Assembly (NCBI GenBank): GCA_032871835.1
Contig: CM065300.1
Location: 111,163,088-111,227,087 of the forward strand
Direction: 5' to 3'
From: Dipteronia dyeriana
Taxonomy: Eukaryota; Streptophyta; Magnoliopsida; Sapindales; Sapindaceae
DNA length: 64,000 nucleotides
The notes below the pieces were generated by a model. That model was not told the DNA's origin, searched no databases, and was given only the letters and a program-made list of their open reading frames with translations. This document shows, piece by piece, positions 35,858 to 48,607 of this stretch (positions are counted from its first letter, which is position 1; each line of letters opens with the position of its first letter). The translations under genes were made by a program, and so were the position numbers.

Positions 35858-38193
35858 ACTGTCATATGGTTGAAGAAATTCTTCCATTCCGAGATAAGAG
35901 GGAGGTGGATGAAAGAGCAATAATGAGAAGAAAACTTTCATTGATGATATTCGCAATAAAAAGAAAGATGATACATTTGAAGTGAATGATGTGAGCAAGG
36001 TTCCCAAGCCAAATTGAAGAGATGAGCTAAATACGTCAAGCCGAGACGTTAAACCAAGCGCTAGGTGGGAGACAACCTTTCTAGGTTTTCTTTCCTTTTT
36101 GTTTTTGTTTTTACTTTTGATTGTGTGCTGGCCCTCTTTCCCTATTTCTTTCATTATATTTCTTGTTCATACATTGAGGAGAATGTTTAGACTAGGTTTG
36201 GGGGTGTGTTTTATTTTTCTTTTAGTTTTTGTGTGTTTTTGAGCCTTTAAGTTTTCATACTCTGCTGGAGATATTTTTTGGCAAATTTCTCGTTTAAACT
36301 GTACCTTTTGGAAAGGAAATAATTTTTTTCATCCATGATGGGTTTTACACTTTTTTTATACTAATCTAATGGTATAAAGAAAAAAAAATTATGGGTAGTA
36401 TTTTTAAAGTTATGATCAATTCTTTGACCTAAGGTTAGAAGCGATGCTCTGTTTCGTGAATCCGTGAATGAATTGTTTTCATCGTTTGTTTTAAAAAAAA
36501 ATTAAAATTGATTTTTGAAATGTTTATTAACAAAAAGTGTTTTTTTCATGTTTAATTTCTTATGTTAAAATATAATAAAATTATTTTGATTATTTTACAA
36601 GATATGCATCAATTAACAAACAGAGGTCTATTTCGAAAGTCACCAATTTTTGGAATTTTTACTCTCCATTTTTATATGCTTCTTTTGTGTGCTTTAAAGA
36701 GCTGTAATGTTTGCTTTATTCATTGAGTTTAGACTAATGTCTTGTCACTTAGAGTATTGCACAGCATTTTTTAAAATTCATGACATGCTCTTGATGTGAT
36801 GGTGGATAAGATGCTTAGTTGGATTGCCATAATTAATAGTGGAGACTACCCGTGTGAGTTTACTAAGCCAAAAGGCGTACAATTAATGACATTATATAAA
36901 GGTTTTATTATTTCTACTCCTAAACACTTGTTATGTTCTTATTATTAGAATTGATCTCAATAGGTTATGCATTGGATATTAATGAACATTCATCATAAAA
37001 TGATATCACATGTGGACTTTGCTCTTGTTTTGATTGAACCATTAAAAGTGATATAGGTAATGTGTGTTTAACCTAGATAAAAGGCCTTAAATTTTACTAC
37101 CCATGTGTGTGCTCCATTAGCTCTTTTGAAACCAAACACTTATGAGCCCTTATCTTTCATCAACCACATATTCCCTATCCCTTATACCCAATATATATAT
37201 TGGTCGTACCCTATAGCTTGGGAACATGTCAAGTTGATGAAGTTCAGGAAGAAGATGAAGTTCAAGTTCAAGATGAAGATGAAGAAAAGAAGATGAGAAC
37301 ATGGGTAAGTTCTATTGAATGCATGAGGTATAGAAAATAATCAAAAAAGCTCTTACAATAAAACAAAAAAATCAAAAATCAAAAAAATACAAAAAGAAAA
37401 AAAAAGAAAAAAAATCAATAGAAAAAAAAGAGCAAGAATTTAAAAAGAGCAAAAAAATAAGTAGAATGATGGAAATAGAAGATGAATTCAAGTTGAATAT
37501 TTACTTGAAAAAAAAGTTGAAGAAATTGATGAAGAAGCTTGGATGCAATTACAAAGAAGATTCAAAGGAGCGATGTCCATGTATCAACATACCACAATAC
37601 ATCTCTTTGCATGATCTTTAGCTCTTTGAATTTCCTTTTTCCATTCTTTAAATTAACCTTTCACCCTATGGCCCCATTACAACCAAAGAAATGACCTAAT
37701 TGATCTTTTGGGAATGCTGGCTCGAGAGTAAATGCAAATATGTGCTCTATCTTGTTCTTAATGTCTGATTCCATTCATGAAATCTTTTGCATATAAATTA
37801 AGCATTTTTAAATGAAATATTCTTATGTGATTATAAACTTGAAATTTCTTGTGTACAAACTCCAATCACATATGCTTGATGAGTGTATTTGCCTAGGCTC
37901 TATGTGAAAAAATGAGCGACATCCTGTGAGAATTAGAGTCGATGCGAATTATATCAATGGCATTTGATGATGTGTCTTTGAAGCTAGTGTGTCTTGAGTA
38001 TGGGCTTTTTATTAAAACGAAGCAATGCATTCAAATTTGTGGCATAATTTTAGTCTTTATTTAGTGGCTTTAGCATGCATTGGCTTTGAATGGTACATTT
38101 GAGTTGCATATTGATTATTTTTTATTTTTCGAAGAAATTATTGTTTGTGGGTAACATTGTTGCAAACCCTCAGGAGACAACACTCCTCCTACC
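35858..38193 (+). other. 3' tail of F, first part
   Basis: GACGTTAAACCAAGCGCTAG (36045 onward) followed by GTGGGAGACAACC is a signature seen just after pol in Athila/Tat-like elements; here it follows gag directly, marking a large pol deletion. Beyond it the sequence is T-rich or A-rich (poly-A/AAAAATC stretch 37370-37450), with GGCCCCATTACAACCAAAG (about 37670) matching the tails of D and E. I see no gene. Confidence 0.7.
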
Positions 38194-38198
38194 AGGGA
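38194..38198. repeat. target site duplication of A3, left
   Basis: AGGGA directly precedes TGTTGGCG and is repeated at 40146-40150. Confidence 0.95.
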
Positions 38199-40145
38199 TG
38201 TTGGCGTTTATGCCCTAAACATGTAATTTGTAAATAGATTTATGAAATAAATAAAAAAGAAAAAATCAATTGATTCTTGTTGTGTTGTTTATTTTATAAC
38301 ATGTGCATATTAACATCCTAGATTGCCGGATATAATCTCAAACTGTGTATGAGTGTCATATACAGATGGATACAGTAAGAGACTGCAATATGAGATATAG
38401 GAATGGAGGCACCTTGTATGATGTGATCATATAGGACTGGGCCATGTTATATATGATTCGCTCACCAAGATCTGTTTATCGATGAGATTCATATATATCA
38501 ACTGATGATGGCTATATATGGGTGATCTTAATCCTGAATGTCTTATCGACTCTTTAGGTTAGATCGTGGTCTTTGATATACCATGTGTGAGGTTAGATGC
38601 AGTTCCTGAGCAATATATGCCGTATGTTGGGATTACGGTTTGACCTGTAGCTGGGAAGGTTTGTGCATAATAGTGGAATCCACTCCTTCTTGTGAGAAGT
38701 AGATGGTAGTTTCCCTTAAGGGTTGATTAAGGGCTTAGACGATATGAGTGTTCTCCTAATTCTGTAAGGAAATATGATTTACTATCCATTAGAGAATCAA
38801 CGGTACTTAAAGGATATATGTAATTAGAGGGGTATAACGAACATTTTGACCCAGCTCTAATTATGAACAACTGTGGAGGATCACACCATATGTAACAGCT
38901 ATATCTATAGACACCGTGTTGTATCGGTTTGTGTAAAAGCGTCTGCAGTTGAGAGAGTGCAGCTTCAAATTTTTAGTGGAATAACATTAGAGTTAATAAT
39001 CAAGGAATATTAATTAAAGAGTTTAATTAATGATTACGAGGATTATTGGAGCTCAAAATACTGTGGGTCCATTAGGTCGCCTTGCTAGCCCGATCGATTT
39101 ATGTAACAAGGGTCACGGTTAATTAATTGGATTGTCCAATTAATTGTGTTACGAAAGTGACACGTATTTATTCGGGAACTAATTAAATAATGAGATTATT
39201 TACTTAATGAATGATGGTGATTAAATAAATAAAATAATGAGATTATTTAATTATGTTATTAATCACAAAATGGAGGGTGTTAGTTGATATTTGGTTTTAA
39301 ATAGAATAAGATAATAAGATTATTTTATTTTATTAAATCAAATATTTGAAATTGAATTTAAAATGTTTAAATTCAGAAACAAATATTTAATTATCTTTTA
39401 AAGATATGAAATATTTTAAAATATTTTAAAATCAAAAGATAAATTATCAGTTTTTCCAAAAGATATATTAGATATATTTTTATTTGAAAAACCGAATAAT
39501 AATATATATATCAAAACTGAAAACACATGAATACAAATTAAAAGCAAATAGTGTGTGTGTTAAAAACTTAAATCTCATTAACACACATTAATTATATACA
39601 ACGCATATAGTAATGAGATTACATGCATTTTAAGTGCAAATGTGCGTGAGTGATATCAGGAATGGAAAAAAAAAATCAGAGTTGCACAACAAATTTTGGT
39701 GTCCGTGCACTTCAAAACTAAAGAGAAAAAGAAAATATAAGATATTTATATTTTAACAACTAGAATGGTTCTAAGTTGTTTTCTCTAAGAAGAAATAGTT
39801 TCTTCATTTTTTCTCTACATCCTTCATTCAAGTTCCTGAGACCCTGTTGCTCCCACATGTAGTTACCAGTCCCGGGATATAACGACGAAGATCGCGTGGT
39901 ACAGACCAGGAGCATAGCAAGAAGTGAAAGAGCTTCCAAACGTTGGTAGGGTTCTAATATCTTCTTCTGATTATATCGATTTCAGTTTCCTGAATATACG
40001 TATATTTTATTATTGTAATAATTTTATATGTACAAGTTGCGAAAAGAATTATGATCCCAACTTCACTGGTTATGGATCGTTTACGATCTGTATAAAAATT
40101 TTGAAAACTACTTCCGATACGTGACCGGTGAACAAGGTTCCAACA
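38199..40145 (+). repeat. A3: solo LTR of copia family A (1947 bp)
   Basis: It is a complete LTR from TGTTGG to CCAACA (perfect 6-bp inverted ends) flanked by identical AGGGA repeats. The tail of F continues on both sides, so this is a solo LTR left by LTR-LTR recombination or an equivalent loss of the internal region. It serves as the reference for the LTR ends of A1, A2 and the fragment at 44013. Confidence 0.95.
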
Positions 40146-40150
40146 AGGGA
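40146..40150. repeat. target site duplication of A3, right
   Basis: AGGGA follows CCAACA and matches 38194-38198 exactly. Confidence 0.95.
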
Positions 40151-40293
40151 CATTTAAAGGTTTAAATGCTTGTAGCATATGATCAATGCTATCACGTTTT
40201 CCTAAAAAATGGCATAGTTTAAATTAGTTTATTTTTAGTATTTGTTTTTACTTCAATTTTGCTCGAGGACTAGCAAAAGCTAGGTTTGGGGGT
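40151..40293 (+). other. 3' tail of F, end, with polypurine tract
   Basis: It contains TTTTGCTCGAGGACTAGCAA, the short hairpin shared with D and E, then the polypurine tract TAGGTTTGGGGGT (40281-40293). Confidence 0.8.
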
Positions 40294-41751
40294 ATTAAGC
40301 TTGGAGAACTGCCTCTACATCGAATCCAAATTGTGAAGTCCATATCTCCCTCCTCAGATTGAACAAAGTTGCGATAAACGTTTTTTCGAAAAGCCCCAGA
40401 AGTTTAGTTTCTAGCGCACTTTACAGTTTGTCAATCCGAGTTTTCTAGATGATGTTAGGTTGTTTTAGTGACTGAAGGTAAAAGCTGAAAAGTCTTCCGC
40501 GGGTCTCGATAAGGAAGTAATCCGAATAGGATCAGTATTAAGAAGAAAACTTCCCAAATCAAATCCTAATGACTCTATAAGATCAAGACATGTTTGGGAA
40601 ACTTCCTAAACTCAAATTAGGAATTAATCTCAAACGAAGAAATCCAGGTTAGGAAAGAAATCTCATTACTATTTCATTCTTCTTTTCTACTTGGTGAGTT
40701 TCCTACAACAAAGCAAATTGGGAATCTATAAGGAGAAGACACCTATAAATACCAAGAGTTTTCTACAAGAGAGAATAATTGATGAAAAGTCAAGGATTGA
40801 AGATTGAAGACTCCATCAACATTCTTTTCTTCTACCTTTTTTTAGATTAGATATTTTCTTTTTAGTTTTTAATTCTAGCTAATTTTCTTATTAGTTAGGG
40901 CTAACTTGAAGCCCTATACATGATTTCAATTCAGTAGACAAGTTTTATGTTTTAACGAAGTATTATTTTTCTTATATGATGATTTTGATTTCACCATAAA
41001 AATTGCTTTTCTATTATCTTTGTTTCTTTGATTGGCCATCTTAAGAGCATGATTTTAGGATCTATGTTGTAGGATAGAGTTCAAATACCTAACGAAAATA
41101 TTCTTGCATGCAACAATTAATTGGAATAAGACCTAATTAAGGGAAATTGATTCATGAATAGCCTAGAATAAATACGTGTTTGAGGGTTCATGTGATATTC
41201 ATATTCTCTTGTTTCTTAATGGGTTTTGATTGTTAAATCTAGTAAATACCCATGCTAGGTTATAATTTGGAATATAAGTATTTACTTAAATACCATGCAA
41301 TCTACATGCTAACTAAGAGAGAATCGATTCAACTTGTGTGGAATACCCACCGCCTTGTTGTGAATATCTTCATAATATTTGATATCTTTAACTTTGTTAT
41401 TGTTTGTGGATTGGATGATTGTTTAGTGGTGGATAGAAAGTCCTAACTAGTTTTTTTCTTTATGTTTTTCCTCATTAGATTTTTTGTTGCGTTATATTTA
41501 TTGTTATTTAACTTTCTTTAGTTTAAAAATCAAATCAAAAACCCCATTTGTGTGTGTGCGTTTAGAATCTTTGCTTTTTTATTTTTAGTTAGATTAGAGT
41601 CCTAAAGTGTCTTTGATATAAACTCATTAATTTTGTTGGTAATTAGTTCCGTGGGGAACGACCATTGCTTTTCCACTGTGCTATCGTTTACGATTTGTTC
41701 ACTTATAAGATTTTTATTATTATTGTTTGTTTGCCTATTTGGCAACCAACA
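40294..41751 (+). repeat. 3' LTR of F
   Basis: It is collinear with the 5' LTR from CATATCTCCCTCCTCAGATT onward. The first 110 or so bases of the 5' LTR (TGTTAGGTCG...) are missing or rearranged here, so its left boundary is approximate. It ends GGCAACCAACA before ATCCT. Confidence 0.8.
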
Positions 41752-41756
41752 ATCCT

Positions 41757-42720
41757 CATCTCATTGTACAAATGGAAATGTAGAGAGCTTGGCCCTTGAA
41801 GGGATCATTTAGCATTTTCAAATATCAAGGTTTAAGATGAATAAAGAGGTTGGAAGACTAAAGGAAGAGAACCTCAAGCTATCAACCGAGGTGATTCACT
41901 TGAATAGAGAAATGAAGATAGCTATGAGAAATATTGCTTTGATGGAAACAAAGCTTAATGATGCAAGAGAAACTATTGCTAAAATGACTTCAAGAAGGAA
42001 GAAGCTTGACCGTATGTTGGGGGTTGGCAAGAAGCCACGTAACAAGAGAGGTCTAGGGTTTGAAGATGACAAGTACACCTTAACTCCAAGAGAGATGGTG
42101 TTTGTCAAGAGCACGGATATCAAAGAGCCTTTTCCTCCACATCATCCTAGGAAGAAAATTGAACTATGAGAGTGCTCTAAAAATGTCCAAGTCAAGGTGG
42201 CACCAAGGATTTAAACTCATGCTCAATCAATGAGAGTACATCAAGCAAGCTTCCCTCAACCCAAATATCACCAAGAAAAGAATCAATTCATGAAAGTTCA
42301 ACCAAGATAGCAATCTTCAACAAAGGAGGAGAGAACTGATCCAAAACCAAAGCAAGCTCAAAGACATGGGAAAACTCCTTTGTTCTCACAAATATATGGC
42401 ATGACTTCCCACATTTCTTTTTTTGTGGCATAAATGGTCATATTAGACCAAATTGCTTCAAGTTTATTAAAATGTACAAAACTAAAAGCTTGATTAGAAA
42501 TAGTAGGGTTAGAGCTAATATGCATGTGCCTAGGAAGTCTAGAGTAAATGATCCTAGGAGAAATATGATTACAATGACCACTCAGAATGACAATGTGTCA
42601 CCTAAGTGGATTAGAAAAGATAAACCCCCATGTTATTGTACTAAGGTTTCACCCATAGGCTCAACTAGGTCCAATGGATTTGGTAGGTCGATAGGGAATC
42701 CCATTTTGACTTGGTTGTGA
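41757..42720 (+). pseudogene. B1 gag, second part
   Basis: After F, gag resumes (CATCTCATTGTACAAATGG...). The open piece 41837-42169 is a coiled coil (KEVGRLKEENLKLSTEV...) followed by LDRMLGVGKKPRNKRGLGFE, as in large-gag SIRE-like copia elements. After a stop at about 42167, a second knuckle reads FFCGINGHIRPNC, with the first Cys changed. The last piece, 42472-42720, ends GFGRSIGNPILTWL and stops where a protease would normally begin. Confidence 0.8.
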
Positions 42721-43898
42721 ATGACCTTATATGGGGAGCTCAAGTAAAGACAGCGACCTTGTAATGACATAAGCAAAAATTTGTTCAATTTTATGTTCTT
42801 TAATTAATTGCTTAACTATCTTGGTTGCATATATGATTATATGACTTTTCATTTAATAACTGTGCATTTACTTTGTTTGCAATCCATGTCTCTTTTATGT
42901 TCAAACATTCATTTTTTTTACAAGGAAAATTGATTGGGGGATGCATTTGATTGACCTATTATTTATCTCCATGTTCATGTGAACTTGATCTTGACATGGT
43001 TAATTATTATGCATGAGTTATTTGTGTGAAATTGTATGCATGCTTAAATTGTAAGGACTTTATGTCTACTCAATAAAGAAGGATGTCTCATCCAATTCAG
43101 TCTTGTCCCTCTTCTTAATGGTTGAACAAGGCACCAACCATTAAGGATTTCATATCCATTCAATCAATAAGGATTTTATGTCCTTGTCCTGATTGGCCAT
43201 TAAGGTTTGAAAAAGTTGCTTGAGTGTACTTTAAAAGTTTCTAAAAGCTTTATCTTGTTTTCTAACGACAAAAGGTTGCAAATTGGGTTGACTTCTTTTT
43301 GAACCTCTTTTCATATTTTATTTTCCAAATACCATGCTTTTGAAAGTTGATGTTCCATGTCTTTCATCCAAGACAATATTCTCACACAATTTCTTAAACA
43401 ATAGAACTTCCTTGCCTCTCTCACACTTAATTAAATTGCATAAAGTATGATTATGCAGTTATCTTGTAAATATCTTTGTTTGCTAAAGTGGCCCGATTGG
43501 GGAACACTCATTTGCCCATCTCGTGACAAAAAGAGGGAGTAGTGTGGATTTAGGGTAATTTGAGAGTTGCATATGAGGGGAGATTGACTTATTGAGGGGG
43601 AGTAACCTTTTAGGGGGAGCATTTGCATTTGTATTGTTGTTGCATGTTGCTTGTTTAATTCTATGCAAATTGCTTTTAATTTTTTATCTTGATCACGTTA
43701 CATACACTTGTCTTGGAAAGTGTAGTTATCTTGTTTTGTAAGGATGGTTATTCTACAAGAGATAGAAGATTTGAAGATCTCGCTTTTTGGTATCTCTTTG
43801 TAATGTAGAATATGTTTTTGTTTACCTCTTGTTGTTTTTATTTTGTGTGGATGTTTTGTGAGTGGTGGTTTTATCACCAAATAGCTAACAGGGAAGAT
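42721..43898 (+). other. 3' tail of B1
   Basis: It is non-coding sequence collinear with 50774-51963 of B2 and, on the other strand, with the tails of the B' units. It has repeated CAATAAGGAT.TYATRTCC motifs (about 43070-43190) and ends in the purine tract AACAGGGAAGAT. Confidence 0.75.
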
Positions 43899-44012
43899 TG
43901 TAAGTTCCTCATATTTTGATTGGCTAATTTTGGTGAGAAACCACATCGGGGATTATCTTGTAAGGGTAGATTATTCCATTTTGTTCAAGATGAATCTTCA
44001 ACGACATCTTCA
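43899..44012 (+). repeat. 3' LTR start of B1, truncated
   Basis: TGTAAGTTCCTCATATTTTG matches the LTR start of B2. After 114 bp it is cut by an inverted A-family LTR. Confidence 0.8.
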
Positions 44013-45188
44013 TATTGGAACCTCGTTTATGGTAATGCAGGGGAAATAGGTTTTAATTTTTTTTATACATATCGTAAACGACCTGGGACTAGTGAACTTG
44101 GGACCAATTTTTATTTTTGAAACTTTTATATATAAAATTATTACAATAATAAAATATATGTATACACGAGATATTGAAATCAATTCTACGAATGAGGCTC
44201 CTTCCCTTTACATTATGCTACTGGTCTGTGCCACCGATCTTCCTAGATATTCCCAGAAATGGTAATTACGTGTGGGTGCATCACATAATCAGGAACTTAG
44301 AAGGATGTATGAGAAGAAAAGAAGAAGAAACTATTTCTTCCAAGTGTTTCATGAACAAAAGCATACAATCAATTTTATTTTTTCATTTTGTTCACTGTGC
44401 AACACTTGCACCGATGCACGCCACTCAAACCTAAATAATCTGTTTTGTTTTTTATTTTCTTTTCTTTAACATCACACACACACATAAACAATCCTTAGAA
44501 AGCACTGATGCATTTTTTTCTTTCTAATATTAGTTGATCTTATCAGTTTTCAAAGAAACAATATACATCAAATATATATTTTTTATCTTTTAAAAAAATA
44601 ATCAAATCTTTTTTTTTTGAAATCTTTTAAATGATATCTCACATCTTTTATTTTAAAATATAATTAAGTATTTATTATGAATATAAACATTTTAAATTTA
44701 ATTTAAAATATTTTATGTAATAAAAATAATAATTTTATTATCCTAATCTATTTAAAATAAAATATCAACTAATACCCTCCATTTAGAGATTAATAACATA
44801 ATGAAAAATCTCACTATTTAATTTATTTAATCACCATTATACATTAATTAAATAAACTCATTATTAAATTAATTCCCAAATAAATACTTGTCACTTTCGT
44901 AACACAATTAATTGGACAATCCAATTAATTATCTGTGACCCTTGTTACCTAAATCGATCGGGCTAACAAGGAGACTTAATGAACCCACAGTATTTTGAGC
45001 TACATTAATCCTTGGAATCTTTAATTAAACTCTTTAATTAATATTTATTGATTATTAACTCCATTGTTATTTCACTAAAAACCTGAATCTGCACTCTCTC
45101 AACTGTAGATGCTTTTACACAGACAGATATAACTCGATGTCCATCAATATAGGTATTACACTTTGTGTGATCCTCCACAGTAGTTCAT
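44013..45188 (-). repeat. A-family LTR fragment, inverted
   Basis: Its left end TATTGGAACC corresponds to the RC of the A3 end (TGTTGGAACC), and ATCGTAAACGACCTGGGACTAGTG etc. follow. It runs about 1.17 kb to GATCCTCCACAGTAGTTCAT and is cut there by the C-family LTR. The remaining 0.8 kb of the LTR start is absent from the window. Confidence 0.85.
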
Positions 45189-46790
45189 ATAGGGAAAATA
45201 AAACACACGCATCGAAAGCTTGAGAAAATTTATTAAAAACTAGGGTTTGCGTATAAATAAAATTTTTCCCTTTTAATAACAAGAACCTTAACCCTAGATT
45301 AGTTGATGTATATAAAAAGTATCGTACCTTTTTTTTCTTGACGATTGAACTAGCGTCGAATTGAATCCGCAAGATCTTCCAATCCAATCACGAACGTGAA
45401 CCACCTAGGAGTGTGGGCTCTCTTTCTTTAAATTGCATAAATAAGGATGGAAGCAAACAAAATCTTCTTCTTTATTAGTCACAAAAATTCTCTAAAAGAA
45501 AAACCAAGAATGTCCGGTCACTTTTGAATTATCAATCGATTTGATTGAAACTCGCGTGAACCTTGATTCGATGTTGTACACAAAACCCTCTTGATGCAAA
45601 TGATACTAGTGTACTATCGAAAACAAAAACGTTCCCTTTTTTCTCTATGCTTGGCCGAATTCTTCACACAATGAGTTGGACGAAGTTTTTTTTATAACAA
45701 TAAAAAACAAATAAAAAACAAATAAAAAACAACTTCTCACACCAAAAATTCATCCTCTGTAGAATTTAATAGGTATTATATATAGGAGACTAAATCCTCT
45801 CTTAAGAAGGGTTTACTTGGTGGTTAAGAATCATATCCTTAGGTGGATTTACTTGGTGGTTAAGAATCCTTTTCCAAAAGGAATTCTATCCTACACCAAG
45901 ACTCCTAATCCAACTCAATAGTGTATTTGCAACCATATTAAATACTTACTAATTTGATTAGATAAATAATTCCTTTATTTATCAACTTATCAAATATAGC
46001 CTTTAATATTAATTATACTACCAACAAGAGTATAATTTAAGGAGACCATCTCCTTCTTGGAAAAAGATTTTGACTTTTAATTAAATAATTAATTAATCAA
46101 CAAATTAATTAATTTCCATTTAATTAAATAATAAAATAAAAATTATATAATTAAGCTATTCTAAATATCCTTGCCGCCCAACGCATATATATGAGCCATA
46201 CATTATTTTTCTTATTTTATTAAATCCATTGAACCTTAATAAAAAGTCCACATGTTAACTAAACCTATTCTTGCAAAAAGAAACAAGTTCACATGCCTTA
46301 ATACAATTCTCAACGGACCCCTAAATTGGTCCAGTCGAATATATCAAGTGATCCATACAAGTTCGTGTGGATTGGGGATCTTGGCGGGCTATCTAAATTT
46401 AAGCTCCAATAGACACAACCCAATCACAATCAACAAATGATTCACTTAGGTCTGATCTATTTAATTTTAGTTCATTCCACAAAATGACTAAAATTGAACT
46501 CTTAAATAAAGATAGAATAAGTTGATGTTACTCATTTATACCCTATAAAACCTTATTGGAGAAAGTGTACCCTCGAGAAGAATATCAGTAATCACCTAGA
46601 GCTCATAAACCGCCTAGAGCTCATAGACCGCCTATAGCTCTCCAAGTTACCATATTTACACATATGACCACATTTTGAACTTGGATATTTTGACTTGTCC
46701 AGAAGCCATGTTTCGATAGACACAATTGAAAACTTAACGTTAACATTTAATATCCAATACCTCAAAACATCCATATGATGGTATTATAAT
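45189..46790 (-). repeat. C-family LTR fragment, inverted
   Basis: This is the RC of 53158-54977 with divergence: TTCGATAGTACACTAGTATC, the AATCAAGGTTCACACGAGTT block and the terminal region are all recognisable. It has two copies of the 36-bp repeat where the plus copy has three contiguous ones. It ends exactly where B2 starts (CCATATGATGGTATTATAAT, 46771-46790), the homologue of 53153-53172, so B2 inserted into it. Confidence 0.85.
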
Positions 46791-48477
46791 TGTAAGTTCC
46801 TCAGTTTTTGTTTGGCTCATTTCGTTGACAACCATATTTGGGGATTAATGTGTAAGGGTAGTTAAGGCCATCATTGCTTAAGACCCAGCTCAAGCTTCAA
46901 AAGGTAAATCACTTGCTTAACCTTTTCTGAAGAGTTTTTAGTGCACACACATAGTCTCATGCATGTCTTTGATCATCTTGCATGAATGCTTAAATTGCCT
47001 TAATTGTGTGCCTCTTTGCCATAAATCTTCCTTGAGTGTTCGTTGCATTTAGTTTGCCCTTAGCAGAGGATTTTCTCCTTGACCGCGGCTGGGACCGCTC
47101 CCTATGCTTTGCCTCTGCCATGGTATGCACAACAGTGTTCTCCAGGCGTTGTACGCTGCTGCTACCGCTGCCTATGCACGTTGCATGCACAACGGTCTCC
47201 CAAGCAGAGTTTCCCAATGATGCACCGCTTGCTCTACCGCGGTCTGGACATTGTCTGTACCGCGGTCCAAACAAAAGAGATTCCCAGACAATGCACCGCT
47301 CGCTCTACCACGGTCTGGACACTTGCCTAGGTCACGGTATGCACAGCGGCCATGACGGGAATCAGTTGCCCCTTGTCCTAAACGTTTCCATTTCGTGTAG
47401 GGCAAACTATTTATATGTTATCCTCTCTTCTCTTTGGTGTTGTGAGTCTAAGAAACCATTTTTGAGGGACCAAGTTTTTCTTGAGAGAGAAATTGACTCT
47501 AGGAAAGAGAGAGCTCCCAATAACTCATTTTGACTCAACCAAATTCCAATCCATGTGCATCAAGCATCTTCTAGCATCTTCCAAGCATGGATTTTCTTGT
47601 TTGTCATTGACTAGGTAATCTCTACATGTCCTATAATTTCTTGTTCCATTCTTATGACATGATGCCTAGGTTTAGCAATTATTGTTCATTAAATGTTTTT
47701 CATTGAGTTTAATTGCAGTTATAACATGCTTAGGTTGTCGATTGTTGGTTGATATTTATATTTTGTGATAGCTAGGGTTTGTGACCATTTTTCCCTTCTA
47801 TCTAAATCTCTATGCTTTGCATTTAGATATTGTTTAGGACTCATTGATTGCACTTATAGTCCTTGCCATGCTTAATGACAACTTATGTTGTTTGGCTCTT
47901 TGTTTGATAACTAGGATATATTGTTGCATAACTATATCTAGTTAAGTCTTTATGTACATTCATTTAGACATTGATATCTAGGAATTGTACTTAATGACAT
48001 TCTTAAATTCCTAGATAAGCATTTAGTGTTGCCTAGCATTACTTGCATGTTTGAATATTTTATCATATTCACTTAGGTTGTGTTTGACTCTTCATTGAGG
48101 TTAAGTCTTGTGACTAAGTGGTTAGTGCACAAGCAAATAGATCAAGAATCACTATTAAGGCCCGTTGGGTAGAGTGAAAGGGTTAGTAACTGGAGGGTGT
48201 GACAGGAGGTCAACCTAGATTGTAAACTTTCATTCAATAGTGGATTTGAGGATCTAGTGTGGCGCACATATCAGCCCGTGGTTTTTCCCATTTGGTGGGT
48301 TTTCACGCAAATATTGTGAGTTGTTATTTTTTTAAGCATAATTGATTTCATTGACTGATTGTTTATTCGGGGTAATTTTCTTTAATATTGATTAATTGAA
48401 AAATCGGTTTTTGATTCGATTAAAATTTATTCACCCCCCTCTAGGTTATAGACACATAAGTTTTTAGGTAACTTTCA
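46791..48477 (+). repeat. 5' LTR of B2 (1687 bp)
   Basis: It runs from TGTAAGTTCC to ACTTTCA. A GC-rich domain at 47080-47360 has a 70-bp duplication (GCACCGCT at 47222 and 47292) and many CCGCGG-like motifs. The 165-codon frame 47036-47533 crosses this domain and is part of the LTR. A TATA-like TATTTATATG at 47408-47417 is the likely promoter. Confidence 0.85.
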
Positions 48478-48479
48478 AT

Positions 48480-48491
48480 TGGTATCAGAGC
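48480..48491 (+). other. primer-binding site of B2
   Basis: TGGTATCAGAGC is complementary to the 3' end of initiator tRNA-Met, the usual copia primer, two bases after the LTR end. Confidence 0.85.
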
Positions 48492-48607
48492 CGGTGCCTA
48501 GATACACTTATGTGATTCGTGCTCTGTGTGTCTTGCTTGTGCATTTTTGTTTTTTGCATCTTGTGTGGTGCATTACATTTGCATCTCATTCATTTAACCC
48601 AAACACT

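Larger units (their letters stand above)
33513..41751 (+). mobile_element. Gypsy element F with gag but no pol, carrying A3
   Basis: The 5' LTR (33513-35055), primer site, gag C-terminal part, long 3' tail, polypurine tract and 3' LTR (to 41751) are all on the plus strand. Flanks are TTCCT (33508-33512) and ATCCT (41752-41756), a target duplication with one mismatch, and excision restores B1 gag (compare B2 near 49770). Protease, reverse transcriptase and integrase are missing. The A3 solo LTR lies in its tail. Confidence 0.85.
31196..44012 (+). mobile_element. Copia-like gag-only element B1, interrupted by F
   Basis: The parts are the 5' LTR, the primer site TTGGTATCAGTG (32186-32197), gag (32305-33512 and 41757-42720), a 3' tail, a polypurine tract (AACAGGGAAGAT before 43899) and the start of the 3' LTR (43899-44012). 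Gypsy element F sits inside gag. No protease, integrase or reverse transcriptase lies between gag and tail, as in B2. The 3' LTR is cut by an inverted A-family LTR at 44013. Confidence 0.8.

Noticed and set aside
37105..37296. 63-codon Lys-rich frame in the tail of F
   Set aside because: It consists of low-complexity AAGATGAAG repeats with no homology in other tails.
47036..47533. 165-codon frame as a host gene
   Set aside because: It lies wholly within the B2 LTR and is explained by low stop frequency in GC-rich repeats.
48479..48607. Extended N-terminus of the B2 gag frame, starting at a TTG in the primer site
   Set aside because: The extension overlaps the primer-binding site and leader, is not conserved in B1, and the ATG at 48608 heads the homologous protein.
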